Shown here piece by piece: positions 10,421-20,930 of a stretch of DNA of 64,000 nucleotides. The stretch lies in NCBI RefSeq assembly GCF_963678635.1, contig NC_087069.1:52860251-52924250 (forward strand), read 5' to 3'. The position numbers were made by a program, and so were the translations under genes. A model generated the notes under the pieces. That model ran no database searches. It worked only from the letters and a program-made list of their open reading frames with translations, and was not told the DNA's origin. The DNA comes from Symsagittifera roscoffensis. Lineage: Eukaryota; Xenacoelomorpha; Acoela; Convolutidae. Within the stretch, counting starts at the first letter, position 1; the number at the start of each line of letters is the position of its first letter.

Positions 10421-13400
10421 GTTAGTCAGTTCTTCGTCGGCCAGGTGTTGGAGTTATTGGAAGAAGTCTCTTATAAACAGGTGGCTCATTGTTTGAGTTG
10501 GCTCGAATAGCGATATTTCCTATTCAGCTCCTTCATTTTTGTCGTCGTCGTCATATCTCTTTGAATCACTATGATTGGTCATGATCATAACAATCGAATT
10601 TTTCCTATTGTGTTTCCTATAAAAAAATTAGACGTTTGTTTTATTGCCAACGAGCGATCTGTGACGATCTTGAAAGGCAGTTTAAGAGTTCGAAGCCTCC
10701 GTTCAAAACCAGATTTTATTAGCCTCAAGCGGCTAAAAGAAAAGTTTTGGCTCAAACACAGCCCGCATCGAGTTTTTCAAAGAGAATGTACTCTGTCTGA
10801 ATGCGTACTTAACTCGTTAAGGACTGATGAAATTGAATGCTTGATATATTAATTTTAATGTATAATCAAAATTGCGGGTCAAAATCAATTGATGCGCAAA
10901 ACATTTACAACGCCTGCTAGTTGCCATGGGTTCTAATACTAACTTCTGAGAGCACAGTAAACTTTATCATTTTAACAAAATGTGTCATTTGAACATATAA
11001 AAGCTTCAACCGACTTGGAACTGCCATTGTGGACTGATATAAATGTCATAATCGTCATGTGTATTTTCTGACCTTTCAAAATCTTCGTTTCGAATATGTA
11101 TGTCCCCCATAACTTTGCGATAGTTCTTTTTTTTCTTTTTAGCCTTAGGAGCTCAACCTCGCATCTTAATTACAGTGTAACCAAATTTTGTAATTTCCTT
11201 AGAAAACACCGTTCCTTTTTTGCTACAACTAGAATTTGCTTGTTGTTAGAATAATGTGAAAAACTATTCATATGATATCGATGGGGGAGTAACTGCCTAT
11301 ATTCTCCATGCCTTTTTTCAGAAAAAACTCATGTCTAAGGAGTGAAAACACTGAGGCCGCACACAGATCAAAACTCGTGGTTTTCACTTAAGTGCTGGTT
11401 ACATGCTGGCAATAGTTTACCGGGTGATGGTACAATAAAGATGTTTGTTTCATCTTTAGAAGGTTTTCATGAAATTTTGGTGGGATCTCTAATAAAAAGT
11501 AATCTTGATCCACAAACCTGGTTTTCATTTCATAATTTCAACGTAGTCAAAAAGTTGTTACGGATCATTTTTATCATCAACAATAAGCTCAGAGAGATTG
11601 TTTTGTCGCAAAATCAACACAAATTATTGATACAAGATAACTACTTTTAATGGCAGCTCGCTATGCAAGTTCAAATTTACCCAACATTTTTATAGCCTCC
11701 GCCAAAAGTAGCATTACGAGGCCAAACTGTCCATTTTGTGCATTGTAAGCGGATTCCGCGACAAGGACGCTCTTTTTTTTCCTCGTTTGTTCTTTCATTT
11801 TCTCTGATCGTTCCGACAAAATTTAAACATGTTTAAAGACTTGTCTCTGGAATCCAGGAACATACAGATACAAAATTGTGCTCTTATCCAGTGCACATTT
11901 TGGCCTCGTAATGAGGGAAAAAGAATTTACATCAAATTGTTGTCAGAGGTTACGGATAAGGTGGAATATCAAGAGAGAGTAAATTGAACATTAAGCAGAG
12001 CAATCACTTCAACTGAAGATTAAAACACTATGGTAGAGGAGCTTTTTTCAAAATATGAAAGTCTTTCCAGGAATCTAAATGTCGTCTCAAATCTGTAAGT
12101 CATCATAGATTTTGAAACGAACTCAAAAACCTTAAAAATTAAAAACCTTGAAAACCAAAAAAAACTTTTGCGTTATCTGCAAATGTGTATCCGTTTCAAT
12201 GATACAAGGTAAAACTTTTCGACCATCACTTGAAGCATAAATCAGGAGAAATTTGGACAAGATTGCGCCAAAAACACCGTTTTTTTGTGATTGAACTTAA
12301 AACACAGTTTGGATATATCCCAAAACTCAATCAGTATTTATTTCGGTACGTTGGAAACGCGATAACAACAATGTGAGTTTCAGCCCTCAGAAACCCATGA
12401 AAAATCAATTGAATCAGCAAATTAAGTTTTTTGTAAATTTTGTGTGTGCATTTTTTTGTAAATGTGTTTTTGAGCTGATGGGCGAAGAGTTCATATGTGT
12501 AACTTAACTTCATTTCAACTGAACTGAGTAATCAAGAACATCGATATCTTGTAAATCTTGGCCCTCATAGGGACTGAGGGACTGTTGAAGCTTCCATAAG
12601 GACTGTTGAAAAGTTAGAAAAACTGCAGTTGTCGTTTTTGACTTCCCCAAGGATTTTAACTACCAGTCAGCCAATTCTACATGTAAATAAAGCTTTATAA
12701 GAAGTGTATGAGAAATTTTGTGAAGTACTATAAAATTTCTTGCGTTTATTCGTGGTTCACTGTGGCTCTATGACACACTAAAATTGGAAAATTAAAAAAA
12801 AAACATTCCCTTTTTTGCCAAGCCGCGTAATTTTTCAAAAATCATCTTAATTGAAATATAGTGTCACCAAAAAATCCGTAAGCAACAGTTTTCGAGAAAA
12901 CAAATATCATAAATTTCATCATTATCATGTTTGTGTTTGTCAGCGAAAAAATACTGAATCCCTTAATCAACAGCAACTGATTGACAAAACTCAGCCGTCT
13001 CTGTTAATTTTTTTTTCGAAAATTTACGTTCTGGTGTGAAAGCCTGTTCTTCGAAAAAAATATTCTATCGCTTGGCTCAATGCATCAGTTATATTTTCGA
13101 CAAAGGATACATTGATTTTAATTTGATATCTGTTTTGAAGTAGCCAGATCTAGTTTTTCCTTTTGGTCTTATTTACATTTCACAGGTTATCGACCACAAA
13201 CATTCAGAGTAAAGCGCTTTTTTTTCGTGTGATTACCATGAGCGAACTCTTTCAGGTGCAGCTCAAATGATTTTTAGTGCAGCAATGATTCAGATTTTCA
13301 ATTACTAGTAGATCTTGTTGTAACAAAAGCGACATCTTGGTGTAACATTAGTGGTAGTTTGGTGACAAACTATCAAATTACATTTTGGTTTTTCGTTACT

Positions 13401-14800
13401 TTCACTGAGCGAACTTTTCTGAAAAAAAAACTATTTTTCTGTAAATTGAGTTTTTAGGGTATTTCAATTCAAAACATTATCGTTTTGATTTTTCTAGAAT
13501 TCGGAAACAATTTGAAAAAAATACGATTATTATTTGTAATTCGGTAATGTAATTTGTTGTTTCTCGAGTCGTCTAACGAAAACATTCACAGGAAACTGTT
13601 ATTTTTTTTGTAATATTTTCTTAAAACACCTTAAGTATCATAATTTTTTAAAATAAATTTCAGGTACGTTACTCTTTGTTTATGAAGAGCATTTAGCTTC
13701 TATTTTTCAGTGGTTTAAGAACTAAACTATTTATTGAACTGAATGTAAAGTTAAAAAAACTTGCAAAAATGTAAAGAAAGTGTATAAACAGCCGTTCAAA
13801 AAATACCATAAATAAAATATCTGTTGAATTAACAACAGAAACGAAGGAATACCTTGAAACAATTTCTTTAAAAACAGTTTTTATCTGAGATTCAATCGAT
13901 ACCGTGTTTCATGAAAAGCAGGACGTCTTGATTAAAAAAGACACGCAATTTTTTATACAATTTTTTTGCTTAGTAATATTTTCTCTGAATCATTTTTTGG
14001 TTTGATTCAAACACTTCAACAGAAGTTTTACAAATTAGATTTTCTTAACAATTTAAAGGAGTTCTATGCGTAAATTTTTTGTAAATTCAGTTTTCGTCAT
14101 CATTTGGATATGAAAAAGTTTGTTTTGGCTTTTTGGATCACATTTGAATCAAAAACGATCTGCGCAATTTAGTTTATCCATACGGAATTCTTTTATAAAA
14201 ATTGAGTAAATATCATTATACTGAGTTTTAGGTTTTTTGCCTTGGTTTGTTAGAAGTTATTTAAAAAAGACAGATTATATTGATCCGCAAGGCTTAAGTA
14301 ATCAGACATTTGAGAGAGCCAGACTTCAAAGGAAAAAACTGAAATGCAATAATCAATTACATTTCATCAAAAAAGCTATCCCAAAACCCCAGACGAAAAT
14401 AAACTGGTCAAATTTGAAATAGAATTCAATGAATTATAACTAACCAATTAAAATTATAATATTTAATGAAAAACCATAATAGTTATAAAAATTATATGTT
14501 AAATATTTTTGTACTTCCAATGTATCGTACAAACATGGGGTAACTCCAATTTTTTTTGGAAATTTCCTCTTGCTTATACCCGTGTCATGTTCAACCATCA
14601 CCACCTCCTCCCTCTCCGCGGTTGATCTACCCCTAAACGAGTTTTTTAACTCAAAATTGCTAGTGAGAACCTTGTGAAGAATCTTAGAAGTTACTTTTCT
14701 AAAACATCAGCTGGAAAAGTTCTTTTGTCGAATTGTTTTTTCAGCAGCCAAAATATTCTTTTAAAAAATTAACCATTAGTTGACTTAAACCGGAGCTATA
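10421..14800. other. AT-rich intergenic DNA, no supported gene
   Basis: Long A/T runs and only scattered short open frames (for example 10571-10852 and 11342-11650) without recognisable domains or convincing codon patterns. I see no RNA gene, LTR or TIR in this stretch. Confidence 0.5.
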
Positions 14801-15654
14801 ATTTTTGTTTGTTTTTCCGCGGCGGAGAAGTTCAATGAAGATCATCAGCTTCCCAAAAAAAAACAGTTTTGAGTCCATAAAATCAAATTTTTTGAATTGT
14901 TTCAAAGGATGTTTCAAAAGCAATAGTCACTCCAAAACTTTTAAGATTTTACTGGCTACTTAACGCCTTCAAGACGAGATAGCTCAGAGAAAAGGACAAC
15001 AAAAAAATGATTAGCTCGTTAAAATCAAGCGTCGACTTTTTTGTTGCAGCCCAGTGTATTGAAACTAAAAAAACGCCCAAAATGAAAACCAAAAAAAATA
15101 ATCGCGAGAGATAGATGACCTCAAAAAAACAGGAAAGAAAGATACTTTGTGGTCGCAAAAAATTTGTCTCCAAGAAATACCATTTTGACATATATAACCA
15201 GATTTTGTTCCTAGCTTTGGCAAAAAGACGGAATAATTTTGATCTGGCTTGTTTTGGCACTCAGATCGAACTCGATTTTTCCATTTTATTTCCTTATGCG
15301 AACAATTTTCTTAAATTTAGAGTGATTTGAAAATGGTTATGATTTGATAAACTAATTGAAAACTTTAATTTCAATTCTCAAAACAGCAGAAAAAAAAACG
15401 CAATTTTCATTTAAAAGAAAATTGATTGACAATATGAGCATAGAGCTTGTGTCCTTTAGTTTACAAAACCTATCATTTTCCGAATTTGTCCAACCAGCGG
15501 CGAAGACCAGTGTGGTGTGATTTGGCCAGTTGATGAATTCTTTTGAAAATCTAAACTGCACCACACGCGTTCTTACAGATACGGAAAGCAATAGAAATAA
15601 TACGCAGAGGCTGGCATCAATTACCTTCAGAAATACAGATTGGACATAGCCAAG
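14801..15654 (+). repeat. Host tandem repeat, copy 1, left part
   Basis: Left part of a roughly 1.02-kb unit interrupted by the Polinton and continued at 36821-36999. It is closely similar to 37000-37848. Small open frames inside it (15115-15330, 15352-15591) recur in the other copy but resemble no known protein and are not called as genes. The last six bases (15649-15654, GCCAAG) are the Polinton target-site duplication. Confidence 0.85.
15649..15654. repeat. Polinton target-site duplication, left
   Basis: GCCAAG immediately before the left terminus. The same hexamer follows the right terminus at 36821-36826, and a single copy sits in the empty paralogous site at 37843-37848. Six base pairs is the canonical Polinton TSD length. 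Confidence 0.93.
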
Positions 15655-16187
15655 AGTAGTAGATGTTGGAGGTAATCAGGGGGGGGGGGGGGGGGTGTTT
15701 TAAGATAGGGAATAGAGCATCCGGTCAGCAGGCTATGTATTAAGATTGGGTATAGAGTGTACAATGTATTAAGATAGGGAATACCGATGGTAATGGTTTG
15801 TGTGATGGTAAGATAATGGTAAGAAAAACGTAATTTTTTTGGTTTTTGTCTAGTTTTTTCGCAAAAATCTCGGCGCGCGTTATCTAATCGGGAACAGTTA
15901 ATTGTTAATTACTAGTAGATTGTAGAATGTAGGTTATGTATTTAGTTTTTTGGTGTATGGTAAGTCAATGGTAAGAGTTTTTGTGCAAAAACTTGGAATT
16001 TTTATCAGAAAAATTTTTTCGAAAAAATTCAAAACACGATAAGATTTGTTTAATTTGATCTAATAAAACTTTATTAGATATTTTTACTTTCTACCTATCT
16101 GAATCTATTCTGAACTTACAGAGACTTCGAAAAAAGTCAAGTTTTTTGAGAAAAAAATTTAAATTACAAAGAAAGTATATAAATCAC
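15655..16187 (+). repeat. Polinton left terminal inverted repeat
   Basis: Inverted match to 36273-36820 with a few percent divergence and small indels. It begins AGTAGTAGATG, then a run of 17 G (15679-15695). Three subterminal iterons of the form TATTAAGATAGGGAATA follow (about 15698, 15736 and 15765), then GGTAAG-type repeats. A 10-bp perfect hairpin carrying AATAAA signals lies near the inner end. The inner end of homology is ATATAAATCAC at 16187. Confidence 0.93.
16058..16079. terminator. Bidirectional poly(A)-type hairpin in left TIR
   Basis: Perfect 10-bp inverted repeat ATCTAATAAA / TTTATTAGAT with a 2-nt loop. It places AATAAA on both strands. It lies about 170 bp downstream of the protease stop codon and could serve as the polyadenylation signal of the leftward genes. 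Function is inferred. Confidence 0.5.
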
Positions 16188-16246
16188 TGCATCGTATAGT
16201 AAACTTACTACCATAATTTACACTTACAAATGAAAAAACTACAAAT

Positions 16247-16645
16247 TTACATAAAATTACTTATAAATTTCAAAACATGCACATCATGATTTTTTTTCAA
16301 GTTTGTCTGGTAGAATTTAAAAAGAAGAAATGCTGAATAAATTGCGTAAAATCCACACAAATTATCAGTTTTTTGTAGCTTTCGAGGAACCATTCGCCGA
16401 TACTTTTTTGTTAGAAAGGAATAAGTTGTTCTTTTCCGACCCAAAGAATCAGCAAAATAGTAAGTTTTATCCAATCGAGCCAACATGATCCAGTGCTCCC
16501 CTCTATCATTGCTTGGAGCTGAGTTAACAATTGCAAAAGAGTATTTTGTTAGTTGAGGTACTTTATCAGAGGGGTAAGATCCCATGTACTTGAACCTGAG
16601 TTCAGAGATTCTTTCAATAATTTGCAGAAGTGAAAAATTATCCAT
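16247..16645 (-). CDS. Adenain-like cysteine protease
   Basis: A 132-residue protein with the adenovirus-protease/Ulp1 catalytic arrangement: His51 in GEHW, Asp66 in YFADSLG, Gln91 before the oxyanion-hole segment and the nucleophile Cys97 in DNLCGFYAI. Polinton proteases of this family are expected to mature capsid proteins. It is the leftmost gene. Its ATG overlaps the spliced end of the upstream Cys-rich membrane protein by eight bases (ATGGATAA). It is short for the family, but all four catalytic positions are present and the frame is intact. Confidence 0.9.
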   Translation of the reverse strand: MDNFSLLQIIERISELRFKYMGSYPSDKVPQLTKYSFAIVNSAPSNDRGEHWIMLARLDKTYYFADSLGRKRTTYSFLTKKYRRMVPRKLQKTDNLCGFYAIYSAFLLFKFYQTNLKKNHDVHVLKFISNFM

Positions 16646-16972
16646 TTTCGCAAATGTTAGCTGATTTACATCTAAAACAAAGAAATAGAAAGTATGATAT
16701 TGTAATTTAGGATGGAAAATCCTAAAGTTATTGACTTACTCGCATTTAGGTACTGAATCAACAAAGTCCCATACACAAAACTTGTGAACTGGACAAAACT
16801 TGTTGAACACTGATTCACAGTCTAGGTTTAAACAGCATTCATTAGCAGCTATTTCTTGAGATTTAGGTCTGAAGAAAAACAAAATATATAATACAGAGAT
16901 AACCACAATGAAAAGTCCCAAAAAAGCTACAATATTTTTATAGGAACCTGAAAACTCAAAAAAACTAAACAT
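16638..16972 (-). CDS. Cys-rich single-pass membrane protein, spliced
   Basis: The ATG at 16972 overlaps the capsid gene stop (ATGTTTAG). An alternative ATG lies upstream at 17008. Residues 12-32 form one hydrophobic membrane segment, followed by a Cys-rich tail (NECCLNLDCES, FNKFCPVHKFCVWDF). Unspliced, the frame stops at 16736. A good donor, GTAAGT (16739-16734), and acceptor, TTTGTTTTAG (ending 16672), define a 68-bp intron. Splicing keeps the frame and adds a tail with two more Cys that ends at 16638. From the ATG at 16972 the spliced product is about 88 residues. Function is unknown. By position it could be a virion membrane or assembly factor. Confidence 0.65.
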
Positions 16973-18194
16973 TTTTAGCGACTGTTCCGAATTTGTCAAT
17001 TTGAACATTTGATAGTCTTTCTCCCAAGACTATCACTTCCGTTACTTGCTCCAAGGGAAACTGAAAAAACATTTCTAATCTCAAGCTTTCTCCACTAAGT
17101 TCTGGATAATACAACTGTTCAGCAGCATCCTGTAGTGAAGTCAAGTCAAAAACCAGAATATAGTGATTTTGAAAATCTTCTATAGGAAGAGCTGGGAAAT
17201 CTTCGTTAAACTGCATTGCTTTCATTGTTGTAACATAGGGTCGACAAGGAGAAGTTGTATCTAATGAAATAATTGCTCTTCCACCCCGAATAATTCCAAG
17301 CTCTCTTAAATGAAATTGTTGATAATTGAAACGATTTTCATAAAAAGATCCCGCAACAGCCGAATTTGTATTCATTGCAACAGCTATCCTTCTGATTGGG
17401 GCATTATTGAAAACATTTTCCTGAATAAACTGGTTTTGACGAGATGGAATGATAAAGGTTCTTGCTATAGTTTCCATGTAATTGTATTGAGCAGGTTCTC
17501 TTTCCAGATTCCATTGCAAGTATTGATGATTAGGTTCAGCAACTAAAATTCTTCTAGTAAACAACGAACAATCAACTATTTTCAGACTGACATTTGGATT
17601 ATCAGATAACATGTAAAAATTAGGTCTAGCTCGAATAAGTTTAATTCGAACTTTGGTATTTGGTAGCAACAGTTTTTCGCAAGTAAGCAAATCAATGGCG
17701 AGCCTCCCATAGAGTGAAAAAGTTATCCCTGTTCCCAAGGAGTTTGCTCTATCAGTGAATGGATACATATCAAATGCATCAGGATTTTCTTCAAAACTGT
17801 ATCCATGACAAGCAAGAATTCCTTTATTACTCACTGCTGACGAGTTGAATTCGTTCGATATCTGTGCCTTATGAGGATATAATCCATTGGCATTGTAAAC
17901 CATTGTATTGTTAAAATAAACTTCACAGTTCGAGAATAGAGAATGTTGTAGATTGTTTACATAAGTTAAGTAAGTTTGTGGTTCCTCATCTGAATCTTCC
18001 TCCGATTTTGCTTTATGTTCTGCTTTTTCTTTTTTGAAAGCATCAAACAATCTTCCTTTAAATAGTTGAAGCTTTAAGCTAAGATGGGTATCACGCATAT
18101 CCAAGTAGAGGTTACGATCCGTTTCAAATTCAAACTCAATACTGCTTTCATCCAGAGAAGTACTGGGGAATACTTCTTGTGTGTAAGATGACAT
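16965..18194 (-). CDS. Major capsid protein (double jelly-roll type)
   Basis: 409 residues from the ATG at 18194. The frame is open further upstream, to 18233, but without an earlier ATG. The sequence has the strand-rich, low-Cys character of Polinton major capsid proteins: an N-terminal YLDMRDTHLSLKL segment, a charged insertion near residues 50-75, then YVNNLQHSLFSNCEVYFN and YPHKAQISNEFNSS. It resembles the F54H12.2-type proteins of invertebrate genomes, which are Polinton capsid proteins as I recall. It lies between the core-protein gene and the membrane protein and should form the hexons of an icosahedral particle. The frame is intact. Confidence 0.82.
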   Translation of the reverse strand: MSSYTQEVFPSTSLDESSIEFEFETDRNLYLDMRDTHLSLKLQLFKGRLFDAFKKEKAEHKAKSEEDSDEEPQTYLTYVNNLQHSLFSNCEVYFNNTMVYNANGLYPHKAQISNEFNSSAVSNKGILACHGYSFEENPDAFDMYPFTDRANSLGTGITFSLYGRLAIDLLTCEKLLLPNTKVRIKLIRARPNFYMLSDNPNVSLKIVDCSLFTRRILVAEPNHQYLQWNLEREPAQYNYMETIARTFIIPSRQNQFIQENVFNNAPIRRIAVAMNTNSAVAGSFYENRFNYQQFHLRELGIIRGGRAIISLDTTSPCRPYVTTMKAMQFNEDFPALPIEDFQNHYILVFDLTSLQDAAEQLYYPELSGESLRLEMFFQFPLEQVTEVIVLGERLSNVQIDKFGTVAKNV

Positions 18195-18280
18195 AATTGT
18201 TTCCAAAACTGGGACTTTATCAAAAATCTCCAATGAAGAGTTTGTCTAAGCCACGTACCGAAAATGGCTTTGGTTTACAC

Positions 18281-18655
18281 TCATTTTATATTGTCAAAAA
18301 TGTCTTTGCGAGAGCGACTGTTTTTCGATCTGCTTTTTCGAGAAATGGATCTGGTTCTAGCTGTTTTACGCCTAGATTTCTTTTTTCCACCTCCCAATTG
18401 TTTCCGAACTGTTTTTGTTCCCACATCTTTTGCAAATGTTTTGAGTTTTTTACGTCCACTAACAACTTTCCCAATCTCTGGAGCAGCGATTTCAAACAAA
18501 TCTGCCCCAATTCTTTTTGCAGCTGGGACTATATATTTTTTAATAAAAGGGATTGCAGTTCTCCCAAGAGTTTGTGCAAGAGCTCCAAAACCTCTTCCAC
18601 GCTGTCTTGCATCTCCTCGAAAAATAGGGAAATCAGCTGATTTTTGAGCAACCAT
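18281..18655 (-). CDS. Basic core / pVI-like minor virion protein
   Basis: 124 residues and strongly basic. It has an N-terminal GRGFGALAQTLGRTAIPF segment and a central amphipathic stretch (KKYIVPAAKRIGADLFEIAA), then an Arg/Lys/Ser-rich tail (residues about 90-124) suited to DNA binding. The Gly-rich and amphipathic layout recalls adenovirus pVI and core proteins and a small protein found beside capsid genes in Polintons. It sits between the penton-like and major capsid genes. Role in DNA condensation or capsid cementing is inferred. Confidence 0.65.
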   Translation of the reverse strand: MVAQKSADFPIFRGDARQRGRGFGALAQTLGRTAIPFIKKYIVPAAKRIGADLFEIAAPEIGKVVSGRKKLKTFAKDVGTKTVRKQLGGGKKKSRRKTARTRSISRKSRSKNSRSRKDIFDNIK

Positions 18656-18672
18656 TTCGTATGACGTTTAAA

Positions 18673-19500
18673 TCAAAAATGATTATTCGAAATCTTGCGG
18701 AACAAGAGAACAACTCGAGTGATTCCTACGGACACAAAAGGAATTTTTTCGCCTGTACTATCTCTTAGTTCTATCTTGATACTATGGAAAGAATTTTTTA
18801 ACAGCTTTTTAAACTGTAAATTTGTAAAGGATTGATAATTCATGTACTGTCCAGTAGAAATTATATCTCCACTCTTCACTTTGGAGATAAATGGAATACA
18901 ACGCAATAAGGGAGTTTTTGTATCACCAACTATGTTATATTCTATAATATAACTGTATATCATTAGGGAATGTATTCTTATAATGTCGTAAGAATACTGA
19001 GGATAATGTGGATCTTTTCCTTTCATTAAAACCCCTGTTTGATTTTGTTCTAAATCACAACCAAAAATGTGGCTCAAATCAGCACTCTGAATTATAAACA
19101 CTGATTGACTCTCAGGTAAATGAACAGCAACTTTTTGTGTAATTTTATCTACTGATCTATAGATTCCGTTATATTCAAAAACTTGAGCTCCTAGACGTTC
19201 TCGAATTTTGTTGTTCATGGCTACAACTATATCAACAATACTTGGATACAATCCTGGTTCAATGTTCATCGGTACAATCTTTCTTTTCTCCTCTGAACTT
19301 TCTCTTCCATCTACGAATGTAAACTTTCCCTCTGTAACATTTTGGTACAAAGAAGGGTATGATATTTCTGAAATAGCAACCTCCCATTCTCCTTTCAAAT
19401 GTATTTGTTCAGGTAGAAAATTTGTAAAAGAACTAAGACTATTATTCGGATAACAATTAAAAGAAGCGTTGGAAACGAACTCAATAGTGAAAGAATCCAT
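18673..19500 (-). CDS. Penton-like minor capsid protein (single jelly-roll)
   Basis: 275 residues from a clear ATG. The N-terminus has the conserved block SNASFNCYPNNSLSSF, LPEQIHLKGEWEVAISEISYPS and QNVTEGKF that marks the Polinton minor capsid (penton) protein. The rest is predicted to be beta-rich. It should occupy the fivefold vertices. It is located directly upstream of the core and major capsid genes, as expected for a virion module. It lies outside the internal duplication and its frame is intact. Confidence 0.83.
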   Translation of the reverse strand: MDSFTIEFVSNASFNCYPNNSLSSFTNFLPEQIHLKGEWEVAISEISYPSLYQNVTEGKFTFVDGRESSEEKRKIVPMNIEPGLYPSIVDIVVAMNNKIRERLGAQVFEYNGIYRSVDKITQKVAVHLPESQSVFIIQSADLSHIFGCDLEQNQTGVLMKGKDPHYPQYSYDIIRIHSLMIYSYIIEYNIVGDTKTPLLRCIPFISKVKSGDIISTGQYMNYQSFTNLQFKKLLKNSFHSIKIELRDSTGEKIPFVSVGITRVVLLFRKISNNHF

Positions 19501-19542
19501 GACAACTGATCGGTAAAAATTTAGTTTAAAAATGATTTACCT

Positions 19543-20847
19543 TTAATCAGAACTTTTTCTAAGCTCTTTTTCATAAAATTTTCCAAGAATTTCCTCTTTG
19601 TCGAGATCTTTGATGATGTATGTTGGAGGCTTTTTTGTAGAGACTGCCGAAATTTCAAAAATTTCATCTGTAAATTGTGGTTTATATCCTTTTCGGAACG
19701 GAATATCATTCTTTGAAATTCTCACTCTGTCTCCAACTTCGAATTTTAGTTTAATATACCTTGTTAGAGGTTTATTGAACAAAATTGAGAGGAAACCAGT
19801 ATTCTTGACATCTCTAGGTGATTTTCCAATAGATCTATTGATGCGACAATTCATTGTAGACACAAATTGCGGCAAATTGTTAATGAATTTTTCACCATGA
19901 TCTTCTATGTAGCGATAAATAATGTGTTTTAATGATTGAATGGCTCTCTCTGCAAATGCAGCTTTTGTTTCACTCATGGTCGAGTAAACTTCAATGCTTT
20001 TTTCCTTGCAAAATTTTTTGAAAATTCCTCCATATTCCGTTCCTTTATCAACCCAAAGCTTTTCAGGAGTGTTTTTTCGAAAAATCATTTTTTTGAAAGC
20101 TTGCAAAGTGTCTTTGGCATATTTAGTTTTCATTGTTCGAACTCTGACAAATCGCGAAAAAACATCAACAGCAACCAATAAATATTTGACTCCCTTGTTT
20201 TGACTCGCTAGTTTGTCCACAAATGCCAAATCCATACACCAAATTTCATTTATATATTTTGAAAAGGCTTGAAGCCTTCGAAAACGTCTGATTGGGGGAC
20301 CAATTTTTGTATACGATGTCTTGGTTTGTAAAAACTGTTCTACTTTTTTTTTTGACAATCCGCTTGCTTTACTCAAGTTTCGCACAGAACCGTACGCAGC
20401 TCTACCCCTAGAATACAATCTGTTCAGACTTACCTTTTCAGATTTTGAAAGGGATCCAAGTTCCTCTGTCTTTCGCTTTGGCATTCTTGTTGGCAACAAG
20501 TTTAGGTGGAATTTGAGTTGCTTCCAAAATGGTAAAGTAAATATCGGGAAAGTCGGTATTTTTCGTTTTAGTGCACACACAAAGTCTATAATTGATTCTT
20601 TTGTGTCTCGATTATCTAATATGATATTTTCTGACTGACTTAGTCTAATTCTGGGAGAGTTCAAAATTAAATCAATAAGGTGCACATTTTTACTCGTTTT
20701 CAACTTTGCATTTACAGCACTGTAAACGGAATCAAAGTTTTTTGGTACAATCTCCTCTTTTTCTTGCTTTTGTTCCAATTTTGGTTTTTTTGGAAGTGTG
20801 CTTTGTGATTGATAAATTGAGTAAGGAATTAGAACAAACTGATCCAT
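19543..20847 (-). CDS. Retroviral-type integrase, copy 1
   Basis: 434-residue open frame. The catalytic core has Asp206 (EIWCMDLAFV), Asp267 (LWVDKGTEY) and Glu300 (AAFAERAIQSLK). An SH3/chromo-like C-terminal segment ends in LGKFYEKEL. The N-terminal module (residues 50-95: LIDLILNSPRIRLS, ESIIDFVCALKRK) is the usual Polinton integrase lead-in. Compared with copy 2, one A is missing after KRK (copy 1 has five, copy 2 six). Residues about 97-138 are therefore read out of frame before the frame agrees with the core again. The core may be intact but the linker is abnormal. The enzyme would insert element DNA and make the 6-bp duplication. Confidence 0.85.
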   Translation of the reverse strand: MDQFVLIPYSIYQSQSTLPKKPKLEQKQEKEEIVPKNFDSVYSAVNAKLKTSKNVHLIDLILNSPRIRLSQSENIILDNRDTKESIIDFVCALKRKIPTFPIFTLPFWKQLKFHLNLLPTRMPKRKTEELGSLSKSEKVSLNRLYSRGRAAYGSVRNLSKASGLSKKKVEQFLQTKTSYTKIGPPIRRFRRLQAFSKYINEIWCMDLAFVDKLASQNKGVKYLLVAVDVFSRFVRVRTMKTKYAKDTLQAFKKMIFRKNTPEKLWVDKGTEYGGIFKKFCKEKSIEVYSTMSETKAAFAERAIQSLKHIIYRYIEDHGEKFINNLPQFVSTMNCRINRSIGKSPRDVKNTGFLSILFNKPLTRYIKLKFEVGDRVRISKNDIPFRKGYKPQFTDEIFEISAVSTKKPPTYIIKDLDKEEILGKFYEKELRKSSD

Positions 20848-20930
20848 ACTACGTCAATCGTTTAATGACAAAAGGAGTGATAACAGATATTAATTGTAAG
20901 CCTTTTGGTGAGCTCAAAATAGTTTTCCTT

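Noticed and set aside
10571-10852. 93-residue plus-strand frame
   Set aside because: No domain, no splice context and no neighbouring coding signal. The length is expected by chance in this much DNA.
15115-15591. Small frames repeated at 37310-37785
   Set aside because: They recur only because the host repeat is duplicated. The protein text is Lys/Phe-rich, as in random AT-rich DNA.
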